A stretch of DNA of 64,000 bases, taken from Tropicimonas sp. IMCC34043. GTDB lineage: Bacteria; Pseudomonadota; Alphaproteobacteria; Rhodobacterales; Rhodobacteraceae. The stretch covers positions 62,001 through 126,000 of the forward strand of contig NZ_QMEK01000004.1 in NCBI RefSeq assembly GCF_003390845.1, read 5' to 3'. The translations under genes were made by a program, and so were the position numbers. The notes under the pieces are model-generated. The model did no database searches. It was given only the letters and a program-made list of their open reading frames with translations, and was not told the DNA's origin. The first letter of the stretch is position 1. Each line of letters opens with the position of its first letter. This document shows positions 53,907 to 62,842 of this stretch, in pieces.

Positions 53907-55133
53907 ATGTCTGACGCTCCCTTGCCCGATTCACGCCCCGACACGTCCCGCGCCACGGTTCGCCTGCGCCCCAATGCCGATGCCCGCGCGATCCGCCACG
54001 GCTTCCCTTGGGTCTATGCCGACGAACTGGTGATCGACCGGCGCACCCGCGGCCTTGCCCCGGGCGCTATCGCCCTGCTCGAGGATGCCGCACGCACGCC
54101 CCTTGGTCTCGTGGCCGTCAACCCGTCGTCCAGAATCATCGCCCGAATGCTCGACCGCGATCCCGAGGTCAGCATCGACCAGCGGTGGTTCAAGGCGCGC
54201 CTGATCCGGGCGCTTTCGCTGCGCGAACGGCTTTTCGACACCCCGTTCTATCGTCTCGTCCATGCCGAGGCCGACGCGCTGCCAGGTGTGGTGATCGACC
54301 GTTTCGGCGACGCCGCGGTGATCCAGCCGAACGCTGCCTGGGCCGATCGGCTGCTCGGCCCGCTCTGTGACGCGCTGACCGAGGTCACCGGGATCCGGAC
54401 ACTGGTGATGAACGGAACCGGGCGGTCCCGGACGCTGGAGGGCCTGCCCGAGGAAACCCGGATCCTGAGCGGCGCGCTCGACGTTCCGGTGCCGGTGCCG
54501 ATGAACGGAGCAATCTACATGGCCGACCTGATCGGCGGCCAGAAGACCGGACTGTTCTTCGATCAGCGCGACAACCATGCCTTTGCCCAGCGTCTGGCCC
54601 GCGGCGGCCGCGTTCTCGACGTCTTCTCCCATGTCGGGGGGTTCGGCCTTGCGGCACTGGCCGGCGGGGCGGAAAGCGCGCTCTGCATCGACGGATCGGC
54701 CCCGGCCCTCGAGCTGGCCGAGGCCGGTGCCCGGGCCATGGGCGCGTCCGAACGCCTTTCCATCCGCCGCGGCGACGCCTTCGATGCGATGGAAGCGCTC
54801 GCCGCCGAATCCGCGACCTTCGATCTCGTGGTCTGCGACCCGCCCGCTTTCGCCCCCTCGAAACAGGCGCTCGACGCGGGACTGCGCGCCTATGAGCGCG
54901 TTGCGCGCCTTGCCGCGCCGCTCGTTGCCCCGGGCGGCTATCTGGTGCTCTGCTCGTGCTCCCACGCCGCCGATCTCTCGCGTTTCCGCAATGCCTCGGC
55001 CCGTGGCATCGGGCGCGGCGGGCGTCGTGGCCAGCTTTTGCACACAGGGTTTGCCAGCCCCGACCATCCGATGCTGCCGCAACTGGCCGAAAGCGGCTAT
55101 CTCAAGGCGCTGGCGTTCCGGCTCGCTCCGTGA
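53907..55133 (+). CDS. RlmI-like class I SAM-dependent rRNA methyltransferase
   Basis: 408 residues. The N-terminal PUA domain (about 15-95: LRPNADARAIRHGFPWVYADE) recognises RNA. A connecting EEHEE-like domain follows, then a Rossmann methyltransferase with SAM motif VLDVFSHVGGFGLAALAGG, DGSAPALELAEAGA, and the catalytic VVCDPPAFAPSK (NPP/DPP type) with LCSCSHAADL. RlmI in E. coli makes m5C1962 of 23S rRNA; the target here is inferred. The stop overlaps the next start by 4 bases. Confidence 0.9.
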   Translation: MSDAPLPDSRPDTSRATVRLRPNADARAIRHGFPWVYADELVIDRRTRGLAPGAIALLEDAARTPLGLVAVNPSSRIIARMLDRDPEVSIDQRWFKARLIRALSLRERLFDTPFYRLVHAEADALPGVVIDRFGDAAVIQPNAAWADRLLGPLCDALTEVTGIRTLVMNGTGRSRTLEGLPEETRILSGALDVPVPVPMNGAIYMADLIGGQKTGLFFDQRDNHAFAQRLARGGRVLDVFSHVGGFGLAALAGGAESALCIDGSAPALELAEAGARAMGASERLSIRRGDAFDAMEALAAESATFDLVVCDPPAFAPSKQALDAGLRAYERVARLAAPLVAPGGYLVLCSCSHAADLSRFRNASARGIGRGGRRGQLLHTGFASPDHPMLPQLAESGYLKALAFRLAP

Positions 55134-55711
55134 CTATCCCAGTGACGATCCCCGGGCCGTTTCGCGGCAAGCGGATCGTGATCGACGCCTGCGTGCTCTA
55201 TCCGACCGTCCTGCGCGAGATGGTGCTTGGCGTGGCCGGGCAGGGGCTTTTCGTGCCGCTCTGGTCCGATCGCCTGCTCGAGGAGTGGGCCCGCGCCGTT
55301 GCCCGCCTTGGTCCGGTCCAAGAGGCGCAGGTTCGCGGCGAGATCGCGCTCCTGCGCGCCGCCTGGCCGCACGCCAGCGTCACCCCCCGCCAGGGCGATC
55401 TTGCGCGCCTCTATCTGCCCGACGAAAATGACGTCCACGTCCTCGCCGCCGCCATCGCGGGCTCTGCCGATCTGATCCTCACGCTGAACGCCCGCGACTT
55501 CCCGCGCCATACCCTGGCCGAGGAAGGGCTCGCGCGCATCGACCCCGACGGCCTGCTGACCCGGCTCTGGCTGTCCGATCCCGCAGCCGTCGCCACCGTG
55601 GCCGAAACCGTCCTGGCCGAGGCCGAACGGCTCGACAACGCCCCCCACGATCTTCGCAAACTGCTGAAAAAGGCCGGCCTGCCCCGCCTCGCCAAGGCCA
55701 TCACGGCTTGA
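55130..55711 (+). CDS. PIN-domain protein, probable ribonuclease
   Basis: 193 residues, started at the GTG at 55130 (GTGA overlap with the methyltransferase stop). PIN nuclease landmarks: first aspartate in RIVIDACVLYPTVLRE, second acidic position in RLLEEWARAV, third and fourth in DENDVHVLAAAIAGSADLIL and TLNARDFPRHTL. It resembles RSP_2648-type PIN proteins of Rhodobacterales. No antitoxin gene is next to it; translational coupling to an RNA methyltransferase instead suggests an RNA-processing role. Function unproven. Confidence 0.82.
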   Translation: MTIPVTIPGPFRGKRIVIDACVLYPTVLREMVLGVAGQGLFVPLWSDRLLEEWARAVARLGPVQEAQVRGEIALLRAAWPHASVTPRQGDLARLYLPDENDVHVLAAAIAGSADLILTLNARDFPRHTLAEEGLARIDPDGLLTRLWLSDPAAVATVAETVLAEAERLDNAPHDLRKLLKKAGLPRLAKAITA

Positions 55712-55724
55712 AGCCGCGGCCCGG

Positions 55725-55748
55725 CTTCTTCTGTTCCCAAATATCCCC
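55725..55748 (-). repeat. Dispersed intergenic repeat, copy 3
   Basis: Read on the minus strand the core is GGGGATATTTGGGAACAGAA (continuing GAAG), preceded by CCTCCGGC and by the hairpin ACGATCCGCC/GGCGGATCGT at about 55758-55783. It begins 51 bases past the stop of the leftward M48 gene. Compare copies at 27931 and 33732. Confidence 0.72.
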
Positions 55749-55799
55749 GCCGGAGGCACGATCCGCCAAAGGCGGATCGTTCCGACTCAGCGCGCTCCC

Positions 55800-56495
55800 T
55801 CAGCCTTCCGGCAGGATCTGCCAGCGCGCCTCCAGCGCCTCGATTGCGGCCACCCGCTCGCCGGTCTTGGGATGGCTCATCAGCCAGGCGGGCGTGCCGC
55901 CACCCAACCCTCCGGTCAGATGCCCCAGCTTCGAAAGCAGGCTCTTCTGCGCTCCGGTGCCGATACCGGACTTGACCAGCAGGGCGGCGGCATAGGCATC
56001 GGCCTCGTACTCGTCCTGCCGGCTCAGCCGGGCGGCCAGAAGCGAGGTCACGGCGGTCGCGATCCAGACCCCGAGACCGGGCAGGAACCGGTTCAGCACG
56101 GTCGCAAGGGCCACACGTATCGCGTTCTGGCCGGAAAAGTCGATCATCCGGCGCCGCGAATGCCCCAGCGCCACATGGCCCAGCTCATGGGCGATCACGC
56201 TCGCCAGTTCATCGGCACTGACCTCGCCCGCGCGATAGCGTTCGTAAAAGCCCCGCGTCAGAAAGATCCGCCCGTCCGGCGCCGCCAGCCCGTTGATCGG
56301 CGCGACTTCGTAAAGATAGACGCGGATCCGCTCGATCCCGAGCGCCGCGGCCATGCGGTCGGTCAGACGCTTCAGCCGCGCATCGGCCAGTTCGGTCGAC
56401 CGCGCATCCAGCTCCCGCGCCGTGCGCCAGGCCGAGAAGTGATACATCGCCAGCCCATAGGCCAGCATCAGCAGCAGGGGGGTCAGCTTCAGCAT
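55800..56495 (-). CDS. M48-family metalloprotease
   Basis: 231 residues, with one N-terminal membrane anchor (about 4-22) and a zinc protease domain. The HExxH motif is in LASVIAHELGHVALGHSRRR and the third ligand in SRQDEYEADAYAAALLV. Upstream is VAPINGLAAPDGRIFLTRGF, typical of the M48 family. A short-lived membrane-anchored or periplasmic quality-control role is the usual inference. Start is the ATG at 56495; a GTG precedes it at 56498. Confidence 0.9.
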   Translation of the reverse strand: MLKLTPLLLMLAYGLAMYHFSAWRTARELDARSTELADARLKRLTDRMAAALGIERIRVYLYEVAPINGLAAPDGRIFLTRGFYERYRAGEVSADELASVIAHELGHVALGHSRRRMIDFSGQNAIRVALATVLNRFLPGLGVWIATAVTSLLAARLSRQDEYEADAYAAALLVKSGIGTGAQKSLLSKLGHLTGGLGGGTPAWLMSHPKTGERVAAIEALEARWQILPEG

Positions 56496-56559
56496 CACCG
56501 GGATATGGGGCCGAAGCGGGCTCCGGGCAAGCGGCGGGGCCGCGCCGGCGCGGCGTCGC

Positions 56560-57438
56560 TCACTTTGCCGGGGCGCGGTAGGGCGCGCGATGCGGCGCCA
56601 GCGTTACCACCAGCACGGCAATCGTGATCGTCACCGCGCCCGCCAGCCCCAGCGGTCCCGGCGGCGTGGCAAAGACCAGCACGTCGAACCCCAGCGCCAG
56701 AATCAGCCCAGTATAGTCGAGCGGTGCAAGGCTCGAGACCGGCGCACGGGCCACGGCCTCGGTCACCGCGATCTGCGCCAGACCACCGATCAGCCCGGTC
56801 ACGGCCAGCAGCAAAAGGGTCGTGCCATCGGGGCTGACCCAGCCGAGCGGCAGGCTCGCAAGGCCAAGGATCGTCCCGGTCGCCGTGAAATAGAAGGCGA
56901 TCGTCACCGGACGCTCGGTCCGGGTCATGGTCTTGATATGAACCTTCACGAAGGCCGACACGAAGGCAAAGGCGAACCCGGCCGAGACCCCGATCAGCGC
57001 GCCGTTCCCTGGCACCTCGAGCGATTCCCAGACCATCGCAATCACCCCGGCGAACCCCAGCGTCGTGGCGCTGATGACCAGCCAGCTCACCTTCTCGCGC
57101 GCCACGATCACCGCCATGGGCAGCACCAGGATCGGCGCCAGATAGCCCAGTGCCTGGGCGTTCGCGACGTGCAGATAGCGCAACGACAGAAACGACAAGG
57201 TCATGCCGCACATGCCGACAAGGCTGCGGGTCACGTGCTTGCCGGGATGGCCGGTCTTCAGCGCCGCCGGAAACTCGCGCCGGATCGTCATGTGAATCAT
57301 GATCGGGACCAGCGCCATCGACGACCGCCAGAAGATCACCTGGCCCAGCGGAACGCTGTCAGACACCTTGTGGACAAGTGCCGACATCGTGGTGAACAGC
57401 ACGATCGAAAACAGATACAGCGCGATGCCGGGAAACAT
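56560..57438 (-). CDS. EamA-family (DMT superfamily) transporter
   Basis: 292 residues with ten predicted helices in two EamA repeats (about 5-140 and 150-285). Landmarks include FWRSSMALVPIM, LRYLHVANAQALGYLAPILV and the second-repeat equivalent VSSLAPLDYTGLILALGF. An inner-membrane drug/metabolite exporter; substrate unknown. Neighbours give no clue. Confidence 0.9.
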   Translation of the reverse strand: MFPGIALYLFSIVLFTTMSALVHKVSDSVPLGQVIFWRSSMALVPIMIHMTIRREFPAALKTGHPGKHVTRSLVGMCGMTLSFLSLRYLHVANAQALGYLAPILVLPMAVIVAREKVSWLVISATTLGFAGVIAMVWESLEVPGNGALIGVSAGFAFAFVSAFVKVHIKTMTRTERPVTIAFYFTATGTILGLASLPLGWVSPDGTTLLLLAVTGLIGGLAQIAVTEAVARAPVSSLAPLDYTGLILALGFDVLVFATPPGPLGLAGAVTITIAVLVVTLAPHRAPYRAPAK

Positions 57439-57510
57439 GGGAGATCCGAGGGGGAAAGCGGCGACATTTCGGCGATACTCCCGCCTCGCCGTTCCCGCAA
57501 GCCTATTGCG

Positions 57511-58692
57511 TCAACGCAGGATCCGCATGCCCCGGGTGATCCCTTCCAGCGTCATCGGCACCATGCGATCCTCGAAGATCTCGCGGATGATTTCGATGGT
57601 CTGGGTGTACTGCCAGTGCCGCTCGGGAACCGGATTGATCCACAGATGGTCCGGCCATTGCGCGCGCGCCCGGTTCAGCCAGACCTGCCCGGCCTCCTCG
57701 TTCCAGTGCTCGTTCGCGCCGCCGCGGTGGATGACCTCGTAGGGGCTCATCGAGGCATCGCCGACGAAGATGCATTTATAGTCCGACCCGAACCGGTTCA
57801 GCACCTCCCAGGTCGGGGTCTGCTGGTCCCAGCGGCGGTTGTTGTCGCGCCAGACGCCTTCATAAAGGCAATTGTGGAAATAGTAGTGTTCGAGGTGCTT
57901 GAATTCGGTCCGCGCGGCCGAAAACAGTTCCTCGACCACACGCACAAACGGGTCCATCGATCCGCCGGCATCGAGAAAAAGGAGGACCTTGATCGCATTG
58001 TGCCGCTCGGGCCGGGTCCGGACATCGAGATAGCCATGATCGGCGGTCGCCCGGATCGTGCCGTCGAGGTCGAGTTCCTCCTGCGCTCCGGTCCGCGCCC
58101 ATTGCCGCAGCCGTTTCAGCGCCACCTTGATGTTGCGGGTACCCAGTTCGACCGTGTCGTCGAGGTTGCGAAACTCGCGCCGGTCCCAGACCTTGACCGC
58201 GCGCCTGTGGCGGCTTTCGTCCTGGCCGATCCGCACGCCCTCGGGGTTAAAGCCATAGGCGCCGAAGGGCGAGGTTCCGGCGGTGCCGATCCACTTGCTG
58301 CCGCCCTGATGGCGCCCCTTCTGTTCCTCCAGCCGCTGTTTCAGCGTCTCCATCAGCTTGTCGAACCCGCCAAGCGCCTCGATCTCGGCCATCTCCTCGG
58401 CGCTCAGGTGCTTTTCGGCCAGCTTGCGCAGCCAGTCCTCGGGCAGGTCCACCGCCTGCAGCACATCCTCGAGCGTGATCGCCTCGAGCCCGCGGAAGGC
58501 TTCGGCAAAGGCGCGGTCGAAACGGTCGAGGTGGCGTTCGTCCTTCACCATGATGCTGCGGGCGAGGTAGTAAAACGCCTCGACGTCATAGGTGGCAAGC
58601 CCCGCCGCCATCCCTTCGAGGAAGGCGAGAAACTCGCGCAAGCTCACCGGCACACCACCGGCGCGCAGGGCCTGGAAGAAGGGAAGAAACAT
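57511..58692 (-). CDS. CoxE-like VWA domain-containing protein
   Basis: 393 residues. The N-terminal about 190 residues are helical and charged (MFLPFFQALRAGGVPVSLRE). The VWA domain follows with a metal-site motif LLFLDAGGSMDPFVR (Gly replaces the first Ser of the usual DxSxS), then FVGDASMSPYEV and ITRGMRIL at the end. The family usually works with a MoxR-type AAA ATPase in metal-centre assembly or protein remodelling; no MoxR gene adjoins it here. The ATG at 58692 follows AAGGAGCGGCG. Confidence 0.9.
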   Translation of the reverse strand: MFLPFFQALRAGGVPVSLREFLAFLEGMAAGLATYDVEAFYYLARSIMVKDERHLDRFDRAFAEAFRGLEAITLEDVLQAVDLPEDWLRKLAEKHLSAEEMAEIEALGGFDKLMETLKQRLEEQKGRHQGGSKWIGTAGTSPFGAYGFNPEGVRIGQDESRHRRAVKVWDRREFRNLDDTVELGTRNIKVALKRLRQWARTGAQEELDLDGTIRATADHGYLDVRTRPERHNAIKVLLFLDAGGSMDPFVRVVEELFSAARTEFKHLEHYYFHNCLYEGVWRDNNRRWDQQTPTWEVLNRFGSDYKCIFVGDASMSPYEVIHRGGANEHWNEEAGQVWLNRARAQWPDHLWINPVPERHWQYTQTIEIIREIFEDRMVPMTLEGITRGMRILR

Positions 58693-58884
58693 CGCCGCTC
58701 CTTGTTGGGCTCGGCGCAAGGATCCGCCGCGGCGGCGGGATCGTCAACCACTCCCGGCCGTTCGATCATAAGCGCCGAAAACCGCGCCCCGGCCGACCGC
58801 GCCCGCAGGGCGCCCTGGCCCAACGCTTTGTGCAAGCGCGCCAGCGCGCGCAGAAGGGCGGGAGCCTCTGGTTGCGGCGGGCCG

Positions 58885-59049
58885 CTACATCATCCGTTCG
58901 AGGAAGATGGTCACGAACACCCCGATAAGCGCAAAGGCAATGGCATAGCCCGCACCGTACTGCGCCATGTCCAGCCGCGTGCCGCCGCGTGCTCTGGCCA
59001 CGAACACGCCCCGGATCGCTCCGATCAGGGCTGCCAGTATCACGATCAT
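58885..59049 (-). CDS. 54-residue membrane protein
   Basis: MIVILAALIGAIRGVFVARA, then RGGTRLDMAQYGAGYAIAFA and a final helix ending FLERMM. Two transmembrane segments (about 2-16 and 32-49) flank a short basic loop. AGGAG lies 6 bases before the ATG. Similar short proteins near this position exist in Rhodobacterales, sometimes mislabelled as apolipoprotein acyltransferase; it is far too short for that. Function unknown. Confidence 0.72.
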   Translation of the reverse strand: MIVILAALIGAIRGVFVARARGGTRLDMAQYGAGYAIAFALIGVFVTIFLERMM

Positions 59050-59100
59050 CGCCTGCTCCTGCCGCTCTTCGATGCGCCTGCCGTGTGCGCGCCTTGTGAC

Positions 59101-60474
59101 CTATCCGCCCGGGCCTGGCACGGCAAGGGCAGCAACCCGATCGGTGCGGGCCTCAGCGACCGCCGGGGTGCCAAAGCCATAGCGCGCCCAACCCAGCGCT
59201 TCGGTCTGAACGGCCTTCGCCTCCTTGCGCTGTCCCATACGTTCCAGCGCCTCGGCACGCAGCATCAGCAGCGTCGACAGCAGCACCGCGTTTTCGGACG
59301 CCCTGGCCACCGGCACGTTCTGTTCGACCAGCGCAAGCGTCGCCTCGGGTTCGCCCGCGCTCAGCGCGAAGGCGGCAAGCTGCATCGCGACATGGGCTTC
59401 CTGCACCCGGGTGTCGGGCAGCGCGCGATAGAGCTTTCCGGCCTCGATGAAATCGGTCAGCGCCTCGGTCGAGTTGTGACCCAGCGCCAGCCGCCCCGAG
59501 GCATAAAGCGAAAAGCCAAGCCGCGTGTCGTTCCATCCGGCCTCCCTGGCCAGACGCACGGCGCGGCGGGCGGCATTCTGGCGCCGGGTGTGCGACCCGC
59601 GGGGGCCAAGTGCGGTCTCGATCGCATCGACCCAGGCCTCGGTGGTCGGTTGAACGGGCACATAGGGCCGGCGGGTTCCGGCCGGATTGAGCCGCGCCAG
59701 GATCGCCGGCAGCCGGCTTGCGACCTCGTCCCGTGTCATTCCGTTCTGCAGCGCCGGATCGTAATAGACCTCCAGCATCAGCATGTCGAAGCCGGTCAGA
59801 ACGGTGTGAAAGTTGTCATCGTTGAACACCGAATCGGGCAGCCGGTAGAGGTCGTTCAACGGTCCCAGCGCTTGCGCGATCTCCTCGTGCAGGCAGTCGC
59901 GGGCCTCTTGCGGGCTGACATCGCCGGGCAGGAACACCGAGGCGTGTTCGCGCCGGTCGAGCGTCGTCCAGTCGGTCACGCTGGACCGCCAGGTGCTGCG
60001 GAATTCGTCCCAGCCGTCGACCCGAGGCACCACGAAACAGGCCGCGCGCGGCACCGCGCGCTCCAACTCTCGGCGCGGCAGCACCTCGACCACGATCCCG
60101 GCCGTCTCGCCCGCCTTGGCGCGGCGGATCTGCAGATGCGCCTCGTGGCGCAGCCGGGCGATCAGCTGGTCGAGGTCGCGCGACAGGACAGGGTCGGTCG
60201 ATCCGCGCAGCTCGACCGTGATCTCGCCCTCATAGCGGGTCATCCGCGGCACCGGCCGGCCGCTTTCGAGCAGGAAGCTGAGGTCGAGGAAATCCTGCGC
60301 AAGCTGGCGATTGTTGCGGATCGTCGGTGTGACCGGCGCGGCGGAAAATGTCCGCATAACGGGCAGGTTGATCACCGACACGTCGAGGCGGTCGACCTGT
60401 TGCGGCTCTGTGCAACCGGCCAGTGCGCCGACCAGCCCGGCCACAGCTAGGATCCGGGCGCGGCCCAGTGTCAT
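59101..60474 (-). CDS. DUF2927 domain lipoprotein
   Basis: 457 residues. The lipobox is ALAGC with cysteine at residue 21, so it is an outer or inner membrane lipoprotein. The DUF2927 domain runs from about residue 55 to 210, with NRQLAQDFLDLSFLLESGR, LRHEAHLQIR and CLHEEIAQALGPLNDLYRLP. The C-terminal half (about 290-440) is alpha-helical with TPR-like spacing (GRLALGHNSTEALTDFIEAG, MLRAEALERMGQRKEAKA). Function unknown. Start ATG overlaps the acetyltransferase stop (TGATG). Confidence 0.85.
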   Translation of the reverse strand: MTLGRARILAVAGLVGALAGCTEPQQVDRLDVSVINLPVMRTFSAAPVTPTIRNNRQLAQDFLDLSFLLESGRPVPRMTRYEGEITVELRGSTDPVLSRDLDQLIARLRHEAHLQIRRAKAGETAGIVVEVLPRRELERAVPRAACFVVPRVDGWDEFRSTWRSSVTDWTTLDRREHASVFLPGDVSPQEARDCLHEEIAQALGPLNDLYRLPDSVFNDDNFHTVLTGFDMLMLEVYYDPALQNGMTRDEVASRLPAILARLNPAGTRRPYVPVQPTTEAWVDAIETALGPRGSHTRRQNAARRAVRLAREAGWNDTRLGFSLYASGRLALGHNSTEALTDFIEAGKLYRALPDTRVQEAHVAMQLAAFALSAGEPEATLALVEQNVPVARASENAVLLSTLLMLRAEALERMGQRKEAKAVQTEALGWARYGFGTPAVAEARTDRVAALAVPGPGG

Positions 60475-60932
60475 CACGGGTGCCGGGTGTATTTGACGAA
60501 CGGAGATTTCTCGCCGATCCGGTCATAAAGCTGGCGCGCCGTGGTGTTGAACTCCTGCGTCATCCAATAGACCCAAGGACAGCCCGCGGCATCGGCCGCG
60601 GCATAGACCGCCTCGATCAGCGCCCGGCCGGCGCCGGTGCCGCGGACCGCGGAATCGACATAGAGGTCCTGCAGATAACAGACATTGTCGACCCGCCACA
60701 TGTGACGGTGGAACAGATAATGGACGAGCCCGACCGGCCGGTCGCCGTGGAGCGCGAGAAACCCGTGATACTCGTGCGGATCGTCGGTCAGAAGCCGTGC
60801 GAACGAGGTGCGATAGACCTCTTCGTCGACCTTGGACTCATAGAACGTCAGATACCCGGTCCAGAGCCGGCGCCATTCGGCTTCGTCCTCGGACGTGATC
60901 GGACGAACGGTCAACTCTTGCCTCTCGGACAT
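60474..60932 (-). CDS. GNAT-family N-acetyltransferase
   Basis: 152 residues, complete GNAT fold: RPITSEDEAEWRRLWTGYL (motif C), HGDRPVGLVHYLFHRHMW, LQDLYVDSAVRGTGAGRALIEA (acetyl-CoA loop, motif A) and YDRIGEKSPFVKY (motif B). The RGTGAG loop fits CoA binding. Substrate unknown. It overlaps the DUF2927 gene downstream. Confidence 0.92.
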   Translation of the reverse strand: MSERQELTVRPITSEDEAEWRRLWTGYLTFYESKVDEEVYRTSFARLLTDDPHEYHGFLALHGDRPVGLVHYLFHRHMWRVDNVCYLQDLYVDSAVRGTGAGRALIEAVYAAADAAGCPWVYWMTQEFNTTARQLYDRIGEKSPFVKYTRHP

Positions 60933-61104
60933 TCAGGGTCCCCGCCTCTGATTGGACTGTCTTGCGACAGGATCTTTTGTCGGACCCTAGCCGCCGGAAT
61001 GGTCCGGGGGAAACGCCTGAGTCGGGGGCGAGGCTAGCACCCGCCCGACAGTTGCGGCAGTGCCTCTGTTCGCTTGGCAGTCGGTGCCGACTGACCTGTG
61101 ACCC

Positions 61105-62547
61105 TCAGGTCCCGCAGAATGTCCTCTGTACCCGCTCGTCCTCGGTCGGCGGAAAGGTCAGCGGGCGGGTGTCGGCATCGGGATCGTCGAAGGGCCTCGC
61201 CAATGCCCGGACCAGCCGCGCCGCGGGATCGAGGTTGCCCTCCATTGCCGCCTCTATCGCCTGTTCGACCCGGTGGTTGCGCGGGATGATCGCCGGGTTG
61301 GCGGCCTTCAGCCGCTGTTCCAGATCGCCCGCCTCCGGTTCGCGCGCCAGCCGGTCCTGCCAGGCCGTCTCCCAGGCGTCGAAACCGGCGGGGTCGAGGA
61401 ACTGATCGCGCGCCGTGCCATCTGCAAGCGCGCGGAACGTGTTGGTGAAATCCGCCTCGCCCGCGGCCATGCGGGCCAGCAGATCGCCAATCAGGTCGGC
61501 ATCCCCGTCCTCGGCCGTCCTCAGCCCGATCTTGCGGCGGAACACCCCGGTCCAGGCATTGCGCACAAGTTCGGGAAATTCGTTCAACGCCGCCTGAGCT
61601 TCGGCCAGCGCGCTGTCCTCGTCGCCGTCGATTACCAGCAGCAGGCAGGAGGCAAGCTTGGCGAGGTTCCACATCAGGATGTCGGGCTGCTTGTCATAGG
61701 CATAGCGCCCGTGATGATCGATCGAGGAATAGACCGTCGCCGGATGAAAGCTGTCCATGAAGGCGCAGGGGCCGAAGTCGATGGTCTCGCCCGAGATTGC
61801 GGTATTGTCGGTGTTCATCACCCCGTGGATGAACCCGAGCCCCATCCACTGCGCCACCAGCCGCGCTTGTGCCGCGATCACCGCCTTCAGCAACCCCAGC
61901 GCGCCCTCTGCCTCGGGATAATGGCGCGCGATCACATGCGTGGTCAGCAGCTTCAACGCCTCGGTGTCGCGGCGGGCGGCAAAGAACTCGAAGGTGCCGA
62001 CGCGAATGTGGCTCGATGCGACTCGTGTCAGCACGCCGCCCGGGTATGGGCGCTCGCGGCGCACCTGTTCGCCGGTGGCGACCGCGGCAAGCGCCCGGGT
62101 GGTTGGCACGCCAAGCGCGTACATCGCCTCGCTGACGATGAACTCGCGCAGCACCGGGCCGAGGGGGGATCGCCCGTCGCTGCCCGGCCGGCTGAACGCG
62201 GTGCGGCCGGCCCCCTTCAACTGGATATCGCGCCGCTTGCCCGACCGGTCGATGATCTCGCCCAGCAACAGCGCCCGCCCGTCGCCCAGAACCGGCGAGA
62301 ACCCCCCGAACTGATGCCCGGCATAGGCCTGTGCCAGCGGGTCGGCGCCCGCCGGAACGGCATTCCCGGCCAGCACCGCAACCCCGTCGGGCGACTGCAG
62401 GGCCGCTGCATCGAGCCCCAGTTCCTCGACCAAAGCCAGGTTCAGAAGCAGCAGTTCGGGCTGCGCAACCGCCACGGGCGGCTGACGGACATAGAACCGG
62501 TCGGGCAGACGGGCATAGGAGTTGTCGAAGGCGATGGCGAGGGTCAT
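61105..62547 (-). CDS. selO: SelO (YdiU) protein adenylyltransferase
   Basis: 480 residues, pseudokinase fold that transfers AMP to serine, threonine or tyrosine of target proteins. Signatures: [61 protein letters not shown], the catalytic-loop equivalent [10 protein letters not shown] and the metal-binding [10 protein letters not shown]. The C-terminus ends FCGT, with cysteine where some eukaryotic homologues have selenocysteine. The ATG at 62547 ([15 protein letters not shown]) is the family start. Confidence 0.95.
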   Translation of the reverse strand: MTLAIAFDNSYARLPDRFYVRQPPVAVAQPELLLLNLALVEELGLDAAALQSPDGVAVLAGNAVPAGADPLAQAYAGHQFGGFSPVLGDGRALLLGEIIDRSGKRRDIQLKGAGRTAFSRPGSDGRSPLGPVLREFIVSEAMYALGVPTTRALAAVATGEQVRRERPYPGGVLTRVASSHIRVGTFEFFAARRDTEALKLLTTHVIARHYPEAEGALGLLKAVIAAQARLVAQWMGLGFIHGVMNTDNTAISGETIDFGPCAFMDSFHPATVYSSIDHHGRYAYDKQPDILMWNLAKLASCLLLVIDGDEDSALAEAQAALNEFPELVRNAWTGVFRRKIGLRTAEDGDADLIGDLLARMAAGEADFTNTFRALADGTARDQFLDPAGFDAWETAWQDRLAREPEAGDLEQRLKAANPAIIPRNHRVEQAIEAAMEGNLDPAARLVRALARPFDDPDADTRPLTFPPTEDERVQRTFCGT

Positions 62548-62842
62548 GCGGGTCTCCTTTCCCCAAAGGTAGGGCGCGACGGGCCGCGATGCCAGTGCGG
62601 GTGACCGGACACGGCGCATTGTGCCAGGGCCCGGCACGCATGTCGCGGCCGCTTTGCCCCGTCGATCCTTGCGGCCGCCGGGACGGGCTGGTACCGAGGA
62701 CCCGACGATGCCGAAAGGCTGAGCGGGAGAAAGGCAGGTCCGACCCATGTCGGGGGATCTGTCGATCATCGTCGGACCGGCGCCCATCGAGGCGCGGTCA
62801 CGGCCCCCGTCATGCCGACGGCGCAGCAACGGGAGCCACGTC
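62548..62842. other. Intergenic region upstream of the CbiX gene
   Basis: 295 bases between divergent selO and the chelatase gene. A GC hairpin (GCGGCCGC-rich, 62645-62680) and a GTCCGACCCATGTCGG palindrome-like element near 62738 are visible. A cobalamin riboswitch would be expected here by function but the core elements were not found. Confidence 0.4.

Noticed and set aside
56590-60450. A rightward open frame of nearly 1300 codons opposite the EamA, VWA and DUF2927 genes
   Set aside because: It is antisense to four well-supported genes, has low-complexity Arg/His/Gly/Gln-rich composition and no domain. Long antisense frames are expected at this GC content.
62548-62842. Possible cobalamin riboswitch before cbiX (GGCAGGTCCGACC resembles part of a B12 box)
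   Set aside because: The essential core elements (GGGAA..GGTG stretch and the CCGCAACTGT-like segment) are missing, so the resemblance is taken as chance.
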